This document shows positions 57,465 to 64,000 of a DNA stretch of 64,000 bases, one piece after another. The position numbers were made by a program, and so were the translations under genes. This DNA comes from Boesenbergia rotunda. Its lineage: Eukaryota; Streptophyta; Magnoliopsida; Zingiberales; Zingiberaceae. The stretch lies in assembly GCA_024364735.1 (NCBI GenBank), contig JAGFNQ010002312.1:355566-419565 (forward strand). Reading direction: 5' to 3'. The first letter of the stretch is position 1. Each line of letters begins with the position of its first letter. Below the pieces are notes generated by a model. That model was not told the DNA's origin. It searched no databases and saw nothing but the letters and a program-made list of their open reading frames with translations.

Positions 57465-59096
57465 TTATCTAATAATAAAAATAGTTTTCAGTTTGGCTCC
57501 CCCTGGACTAAAGCCACGGTGATGGTTAGGCAAGATGTGAATCTTGTCCTTGGGGATCCAATACTGATTTGATCCAATTGGTTTGTTCAGGCATAGTTTA
57601 GGTACCCATGCCTGAATTTTGCCTCTGGACTGATTCAGTACAGCCAAATACGATCTTTGTCGGGATTTGGTTCGGTAGCCAAGTCCAGATCGATTTAGAA
57701 CGGACTTCTGTTTTCCAAGAATCATGTCAAGATTTTTGGAACCAGAAGTGAATCGTTCTAGGGCTGATCTAAGATCCTTAACCTGAGTTTTCAGGGAGGA
57801 GTTTTCCTTTTCAAGTTTTTCAACTTGAGTGGGAGTTCCTTCCTGAACCTTCTCGGTTGAGGGTTTAGAGTCAGCTCCCTCTTTCAGGAGTTTTACTTCC
57901 TGTCGGAGGGATTCGACCCGGAGTTTGGCTTTTGCCAAATCACGAGAAAGAAAAGAAATCAATTCAGTTAACTGTAATCTATTAAAACCAGTTACCTTAA
58001 TTTCTCCGTCTTCTGTGAAGGTTAACTCGCCGTCTTCTTGTTCTGATTCTGACTCGACTTTCTCTGAGGCGGTCAGAGCTAGGAGATTGGACTGGGGTGC
58101 CTCTTCTTCTTCTTCTGAGGAAGACTCGTCCCAGGTTGCTTGGAGCGCCTTCTTTCTTCTCGTCTTCTTGGACTCTTTCAGATTTGGACACTCTGTCTTG
58201 TAGTGGCCCTTCTTCTTGCACTCGTAGCAGGTTACATTAGGCTTGTTCGTGAGTTCAGCTGGTTCGTCTTTTCTTCGGCCGGTTTTCCATTTGTTGGTTC
58301 GGTTCTTCAGCTCTTTGTAGTAGCTTCGAGCGAGCCGGACCAGCTTAGTTTGTTCTCCTTCTTCATCTTCAGAGTCTGAGTCAGACTCAGGTTCAGGTTC
58401 AGTTTTCTTCTTCGTTGTCTTTAGATTTTTACCTGCAATGAAAGCGATACCTTTTTCGACCGAATTGGTGTTAGTCTGTTCGTGCAGTTCTAGTTCAGAA
58501 AATAATTCATCTAGTTTTATTTTAGAAAGATCCCTGGATACCTTGTATGCATCTACCATAGATGCCCACAAGGTATTTCTTGGGAATGCGTTTAGAGCAT
58601 ACCTTATTAGGTCACGGTTTTCGACCTTATGACCTATTGCGTGAAGACCGTTCATTACCTCTTGAATTCGTGCGTGGAGTTGGGCTGCTGTTTCGTTGTC
58701 AGCCATCTTGATGGTGTAGAGCTTGTTCAGTAGCAGATCCCTTTTACTGATCCTTGTGTCTGAAGTCCCTTCGTGCAGCTCGATCAGTTTCGTCCATAGC
58801 TCTTTTGCACTGTTGAAGGGGCCCACTCGGTTCAGCTCTTCCTTTGTCAGCCCGCATTGTAGGGTTTGCGTTGCTTTTGCGTCGGCTTCTATCTTGCGCT
58901 TTAGAGTGTTGTCCCACTCCGAGTAGCTTTGTGGAAGTCCTTCCGCATTTCGGGGGATCTCCAGACCGGACTGGATAATGATCCACATGTCCACCTGAGT
59001 TTTCAGGTGGACCTCCATGCGACTTTTCCAGTAGGAAAAGTCTTCTCCACTGAAGAGTGGAGGTCTAGCGGTGCTGAATCCCTCTTGCATAGACAT
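57465..59096 (-). CDS. gag: TE-D Gag (Sirevirus-type), intact
   Basis: About 543 residues from the ATG at 59096 (MSMQEGFSTARPPLFSG); an upstream ATG at 59204 gives a hydrophobic extension with no match in TE7 and is not favoured. Copia-type Gag core is at about residues 10-215 (RPPLFSGEDFSYWKSRMEVH, WTKLIELHEGTSDTRIS). One CCHC knuckle reads CYECKKKGHYKTEC near residue 290. Acidic Ser/Glu linker, then Leu/Lys/Glu heptads (LRVESLRQEVKLLKEG; VEKLEKENSSLKTQVKDL) predicting coiled coils. The end FTSGSKNLDMILGKQKSVLN and YWIPKDKIHI is typical of the Sirevirus Gag-protease junction, but a stop follows and no protease is present. The open frame suggests recent selection or recent insertion. Confidence 0.88.
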   Translation of the reverse strand: MSMQEGFSTARPPLFSGEDFSYWKSRMEVHLKTQVDMWIIIQSGLEIPRNAEGLPQSYSEWDNTLKRKIEADAKATQTLQCGLTKEELNRVGPFNSAKELWTKLIELHEGTSDTRISKRDLLLNKLYTIKMADNETAAQLHARIQEVMNGLHAIGHKVENRDLIRYALNAFPRNTLWASMVDAYKVSRDLSKIKLDELFSELELHEQTNTNSVEKGIAFIAGKNLKTTKKKTEPEPESDSDSEDEEGEQTKLVRLARSYYKELKNRTNKWKTGRRKDEPAELTNKPNVTCYECKKKGHYKTECPNLKESKKTRRKKALQATWDESSSEEEEEAPQSNLLALTASEKVESESEQEDGELTFTEDGEIKVTGFNRLQLTELISFLSRDLAKAKLRVESLRQEVKLLKEGADSKPSTEKVQEGTPTQVEKLEKENSSLKTQVKDLRSALERFTSGSKNLDMILGKQKSVLNRSGLGYRTKSRQRSYLAVLNQSRGKIQAWVPKLCLNKPIGSNQYWIPKDKIHILPNHHRGFSPGGAKLKTIFIIR

Positions 59097-59248
59097 TTGT
59101 TCTGTAAAAGAAAACTTACAAAAAAAATGTCCCAAGACTTGGTCTTGGATTAGCAGTGCAGGATAAAGATAATTAAGAAAAAAAATTATTAAAAAAAAAT
59201 CCAAAAAATAATTTCAAACTGGTGGTTGCACCAAGTTTGAACTACCCC

Positions 59249-59260
59249 GCTCTGATACCA
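59249..59260 (-). other. TE-D primer binding site
   Basis: GCTCTGATACCA on the plus strand, two bases from the 5' LTR. Confidence 0.92.
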
Positions 59261-59262
59261 CT

Positions 59263-60625
59263 TGTTGGATCGTAAAAACCGATAGAGGGGGGGGGTGAAT
59301 ATCGGAAGTCGTTACTTTTTCGGAAAACTGAGAGTAAGTGCACAGCGGAAATAAAAATAACATACACAGCACAAAGACACAGTGATTTTTACTTGGTTCG
59401 GAGCCTGTGTCGACTCCTACTCCAAGGCCCACGGTCGTTGACCGTTTACTTTGGGCAATTCTATATTTGCGCAAAATCGGTTACAATAATTTCAATTACA
59501 AAGAGAGTGCAATAAATTGATAATAAAATATTAAGCTCTTCGTTACCGACGTCCGGAGTGTATCGAATCTTTTTGGGGCAGCGGGACGTCGTCGGCTCGA
59601 GGTGAAGCGTTTCCGGAGCAAGGCACGAGCGTAGAAGAACTTTGAAGCGTTGGAAGAAGTGATTGTTGAAGCCTGGGGTCGAGGGCCCTTTATATAGGGC
59701 TAGGGGGCGCCCGGGACGTCGGGGGCGCCCCCCTACGTGGCAGCCGATCCGTTCCGATCTCGGTCAGCGTCTGATCCCCTTATCTTCGGGATCAGTTTTG
59801 ACCGGGGCGCCCGCAGCGCTCGGGGCGCCCGCATTGACCGGGTCAAAGGTTATCTGCTTGGCTTCGAGGGCTTCTTGGTTCGAGGTATGTGCCAGGGGGC
59901 GCCCGCAGTGCAGGGGGCGCCCGGGAGCACGGGGGCGCCCGGCCCAGTGTGTATTCGAACCAGTCTTCTTGTTACTTGTTTTGTATGGCCCTTGGGGGCG
60001 CCCGGGACGCTCCGGGCGCCCTTCTCAGCAACTGCCTCTCTCCTCTGAGGCTTTCTGAGTTGCAGACACACGTTCCTTCGGTCCTGCATCCAGGGTTAGT
60101 CCAAAACAAGATAGCATAACAATTAATTAGATTTATACAGCCTTAGCTGTCTTGGTTCTGACTTTGGTCTCCAAAATGGAGCCCTAGGTCGAACCGACGC
60201 CTACTGTTCCCTCGACGGGGATCACGTCCTCACCTACTCCTCTCGGGAGAATTTACCTGATGCCAACCGCTCCTTTGGTTGGACTTTTGCCTGATGGTCC
60301 TTTGTCAAGTCTTGGATGCTGGCAGTCCTTCGTCAGTTGCCTAGCAGTCCTTCGCTAGGGCTTTAATACTGGTAGTCCTTCGCCAGTTGCCTAGCAGTCC
60401 TTTGCTAGGGCTTTTAATACTGGCAGTCCTTCGCCTGTTGCCTAGCAGTCCTTTGCTAGGGCTTTTAGTACTGGCAGTCCTTCGCCAGTTACCTAGCAGT
60501 CCTTCGCTAGGGCTTGGATACTGCACACTTAAAATAACTTGTTAGAAAACAAGTGAGACTTAACTTTTGAGCTATGTTGTCATTATCAAAACACAGGTTA
60601 GACTTTGGTGCCTTCTGCACCAACA
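59263..60625 (-). repeat. TE-D 5' LTR
   Basis: 1363 bp, nearly identical to 52103-53463. TATA at 59689-59696, palindromes 59703-60022, and the four-copy 57-bp repeat about 60320-60515. Confidence 0.92.
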
Positions 60626-62089
60626 CTACTAGATTCTCCAAAGGCACGACAAGAATACCAAGAGAGAGATGAAAAACTAACCACCAAACGAAGAACGGAA
60701 TCAAGATTCTGGGAGGAAGGAAGGAGTCGCGCCGGCTTCTTCTTCTTCTTTGGCTTCTTCTTGTTGGTGGTGGAAGCTCACGGCAAAGGGGGAGGGCTCT
60801 AGGGCCGGCGGCACTAGAAGAGGGAGAGGGAGAAAAGGAGAGGGAGAGAGGCTAGGCAAGAATCCTTTATCTCTTGGATTAATTTCCAAGCCTTGCCTTG
60901 GTGCCTTTATATAGTAGCCTCTTAATCGCCAAGTCTCCTCTTAACGGAATAAATTTTTCATAAGAAATTTATCTTATAAATATTTCTATGAATTATTCCG
61001 TTATGCCAAGTTTTTATTATAACATAATTTATAATAAAAACAACCATGTCTCCCCTTTTATTATGGAAAGAAATTTCTTTATACAAATTTCTTTATATAA
61101 ATTTCTTTATCATGGTAAATCAATGGTTTATTGATAAAATAAACCAATCCAAGGTTCATTTTAATTTCCATGAAAAATAAATCTCTTTATATAAAATTCT
61201 TTATATAATTTTTTTATATAAATTTCTTTATCCATAATTTTATAAAACAAACCACGCATGATTTATTTTATAATTTGAACCAAACAATTTGGTTCTCCCC
61301 TTTTATTGTGGCCGGCCAAACCCAAGCCGAAACCGTACGAATTAAACTCATTTAATTCGTCCAATAAGTCTTCAAAAGACTTAGCCATTTTATGCTTCCG
61401 ACACGTCTCTGAAAAATTCAGATTCAACTTATCTCTCTTGATCGGAAAATTCAATTTTCAACTCGTTTTAAATCCCTCGGATCACTCGTAGTATGTGTGA
61501 CTAAATAGGCTTTCGATTTATGTTGGTCGTCTATAATTAACCAATCATAGAACGATCATGAGTGGCACCTAGTAGTACATCATCATCCCCAATTTATCGA
61601 AAGATCAACGGTTGACCTCAGAAATAATTCTGAAACCCTTCAGCAGCTTTAATGAATCGTGCCTCATTCCCTTCACCATCTTATACCCGCTTGGTTCAGG
61701 ACACGGTCTATGTGTGTCAGTCCCCACTAGGATGACTACGTCACACCTAGCCCAAGTAGTGTCTTTCTCTGTAACGACCCAGAAAATTCTCTCAATATTT
61801 TCTTTAAAAATATTGATCATGTTTAGATAGTCTTGTGGAACCTAGAAATATTAGTACGACCTTTAGCCTAGTTATCCACTATTTTTCCCTATTTAAATTG
61901 AGAAGCTATGTACAAATGGGCCTTATATGGGCTTTTCTAGTACCATGGTTATTAGTGAATTTTAGGTAGAATTTAATATAAATATAAATGGGTTAAAATT
62001 AGGAATATTAGCACAATTATGGGTGAGTCTTAAGGGAATTTTCGAAATTAAAAGAAAAATAAAAATAAAATGAAGTAAAAATAAAGTGC

Positions 62090-62162
62090 ATGCACCAAGG
62101 ATTGAACCTTGGACCTATGGTACCACCATGCATATACTAACCAATTCACCTAGCAAGGGAGT
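62090..62162 (-). other. tRNA-like segment in the terminal gypsy LTR
   Basis: Same A/B-box segment as 25065-25136, antisense, about 100 bp upstream of the TATA box. B box GGTTCAATCC intact. Confidence 0.65.
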
Positions 62163-63340
62163 GCTAGTAGAGAATGAAGTGGATTTTATTTAAAGGTAGG
62201 GGATGTGAAGAGACACCATGTGAAGAAGATGAAAAGACACTTGTGAAGAGACAAAAGGGCATTATAAATAGATCTCTTCTTCTTCCTCCTCCTTCTTGCC
62301 GAGACCACCAAGGAGTTTTTCCTTGGGAAAACTCCACAAGGAGACTCCCTCTTGAAGATCTAGGTTCTCTTACATGGTTACAAGGGCAAGGAGGGTTCAA
62401 GTGTCAAAGAGGTTTTCAATTTCTTTCTCTATTCAAGGTTTATAACCGAGATCAAGGAAGGTAAGACCCCCTCACCTGTGGTATAATGGTTTTTCAAGTT
62501 GCTTTCATGATATAAGAATTTGTTTGGATTACATGTGAAGAAAACTAGGGCTAGGGCTTGTTAAGGGGTTTCGGCCAAGGCATAAAAGGGGGCTTAGGGA
62601 TGATGTAGACTCTTATTCATGCTCCTTAATGTTTTATTATGATATGTAAAGTATGAATTATGACTTAGGGAAAGTTTGTGGCACCCTAAAGCCTTGAGGG
62701 TTTCGGCCACCCTCCATGTCCTATGGTTAGATTTAAAATTTAACCCTTCAAGCATGTTTATATGTTCCTCCATGATCTAATGGATATTGATTGTGTGTTA
62801 TATGAATTTTTCCCATGGAACTAGGTCCTTGGGGTTTCGGCCAAAAGGAATTCTAGGGCAAGGAAATTAGGGTTAGCTCGAATTATGGTGCTTAAGGGCT
62901 TCCTATGGTTTAGTATGAAATGTATGGGTTATATTTTACTCATGGAACCTTTTATGTTAATTGAATGATGGAGCCACCTTCTATGGGACTTTCGGCCAAC
63001 CTTGATATTTAGGGTTTGGGTTGGGTTAAGACCACAAGGATGCATGTTTATAGGGTACTATGATGGATGTGTATGTTTAAGTATGTTGGAAGAATTTTAT
63101 GTCAACTAAAACCCTAGCTTATGTGTCATGACTTGTATGTTAGGTCATTTGTTATGATGATTCACAAATGTTTGGACCATGTGCTATGAACCTAAGGAAA
63201 TGTATCATGTATGAAAGGATCTAGGCATGTTTTCTTATGTATCATGACCATTCATGTTTTATGAATTAAGATGGTAATTATGTAGGTATGCCATGACTTA
63301 TGAATGATATGTATGTATGCCATGTTGTATGAATAAAGAT

Positions 63341-63500
63341 GCATGCCATGTTTTATGAAGGAAGATGCATGCCATGTTTTATGAATAAGGATGCATGCCA
63401 TGTTTTATGAATAAGGATGCATGCCATGTTTTATGAAGGAAGATGCATGTCACGTTTTATGAATGAAGATGCATGCCATGTTTTATGAATGAAGATAATG
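63341..63500 (+). repeat. 26-bp minisatellite in the terminal gypsy LTR
   Basis: About six copies of GATGCATGCCATGTTTTATG plus GAA(T/G)AAG-type ends. Not present in the solo LTR of the same family. Confidence 0.85.
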
Positions 63501-64000
63501 CTCATGCCTTTAAGGCATCATGATGCTATGCATTAAGTATGAACAATGAAAAGTCAAGTATGCTTTATGTGATGCTTCATGTAACAAAGCTATGTTATGT
63601 CTATGTATGCTATGAATGTCTCATGAATGATGAAGCATGTAAAGTTATTTTACTTTATGAATGGGCTTGTACTGGACTGAAGTATGGGTCCAAGGGATGG
63701 GCACCTTAAGAACGCCCCGATTCTGGACTACCGACTATGCTATCCACGGTTCTGGCACTACCGAAGCTGTGCAACAGGGATGGGCACCTTAAGAACGCCC
63801 CGGTTCTGGGACTACCGACTATGCTGACCTTACCCTAGTAGGTCGAGACTAGCTACCTCGTATTTACTTAGGGATGCGGGCACATGATGTATGTATGTGG
63901 TACAAGCCGGGGACCCCAATGATGTTATGATTATGTTTAAGTATTTAAAAGTATGATTTTTAAAAAAAATTAAGCATCCATATGTATATGCATTTGACTT

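Larger units (their letters stand above)
52103..60625 (-). mobile_element. TE-D: Sirevirus-like element with gag and a second gene, no pol
   Basis: 8523 bp, flanked by perfect CTACT duplications (52098-52102 and 60626-60630). LTRs are 52103-53463 and 59263-60625 (1361 and 1363 bp, few differences). On the minus strand: LTR, primer site, open gag, TTGAC cluster, internal promoter, second gene with a predicted intron, repeat-rich noncoding region, polypurine tract, LTR. Integrase and RT are absent, so mobility would need enzymes from another element. Confidence 0.93.
51779..61769 (-). repeat. Copia-type LTR split by TE-D, probably solo or partial
   Basis: Starts TGTTGGGACCGGG at 51779 after ATTTC. 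It is interrupted by TE-D at 52103, resumes at 60631 and reaches 61769, where a gypsy LTR begins. On the minus strand a TATA box (CTATATAAAGG, about 60910) precedes the leader-like part. No primer site adjoins 51779, so no internal region follows. Its outer end is outside the window or lost. The family is not assigned. Confidence 0.6.
61770..64000 (+). repeat. LTR of the TGTAACGACC gypsy family, runs off the window
   Basis: Starts TGTAACGACCCAG after TTCTC and follows the solo LTR (24743 onward) over at least 2231 bp. TATA box TATAAATA is at 62263-62270. Whether it is a solo LTR or the 5' end of a full element cannot be seen. Confidence 0.85.

Noticed and set aside
58723..59153. Frames antisense to TE-D gag
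   Set aside because: Shadows of the gag coding strand; gag has domain evidence.
62174..62464. Plus-strand 96-codon frame after the terminal LTR TATA box
   Set aside because: It lies in the LTR leader and the corresponding part of the solo LTR does not keep the same frame; not supported as a protein.

Overview
This window is plant nuclear DNA made almost entirely of nested LTR retrotransposons. The evidence is Ty3/gypsy chromovirus and Ty1/copia Gag-Pol sequences, initiator-Met-tRNA primer sites (TGGTATCAGAGC), TG...CA long terminal repeats and 5-bp target-site duplications. The load of Sirevirus-like elements suggests a large-genome angiosperm, perhaps a monocot; no species can be named. I found no intact host gene, rRNA, canonical tRNA or CRISPR. 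The only stretch that may be low-copy host DNA is about 9311-10300.

Layout. 1-3907: 3' end of a decayed gypsy element (TE1, +) with a 3-kb LTR, inserted in a copia element (TE2, -, to about 9310). 9311-11852: AT-rich DNA. 11858-16647: copia element TE3 (+), bounded by LTRs and an ACTAG duplication, with most of pol deleted. 16914-20042: Sirevirus-like gag-only element TE4 (-), running into an 893-base assembly gap. 20936-22105: LTR and internal fragments of other Sirevirus-like elements. 22106-36139: gag-only element TE5 (-), with a solo gypsy LTR in its gag (24743-28067, GAGCT duplication) and a gag-only element TE7 in its 5' LTR (29206-36048, CTAAG duplication). 36140-38309: remains of TE6 (+). 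38310-40626: truncated element TE-E (-). 40627-51421: nearly complete Tekay/Del-like chromovirus TE8 (+). 51422-51778: gypsy LTR fragment (-). 51779-61769: copia LTR (-), split by the 8.5-kb element TE-D (52103-60625, CTACT duplication). 61770-64000: another gypsy LTR (+).

How they relate. TE4, TE5, TE6, TE7, TE-E and TE-D have Sirevirus-type Gag or noncoding signatures but no pol here, so they would depend on an autonomous relative elsewhere. TE-D carries, besides an intact gag, a second gene with its own TATA box, an array of palindromes matching those of its LTR promoter, and an 82-nt intron predicted from reading-frame continuity. TE8 is the most complete Gag-Pol source but has an in-frame amber and a 1-base frameshift.

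Most unusual structures: the spliced second gene of TE-D; palindrome arrays abutting TATA boxes in several Sirevirus-like families; tRNA-like A/B-box segments placed antisense upstream of TATA boxes in three LTR families; a 370-bp hairpin and a TAATCGATTA array in the TE3 leader; and an extra membrane-tailed ORF upstream of gag in TE2 and TE3. All divergences and repeat counts are by eye.
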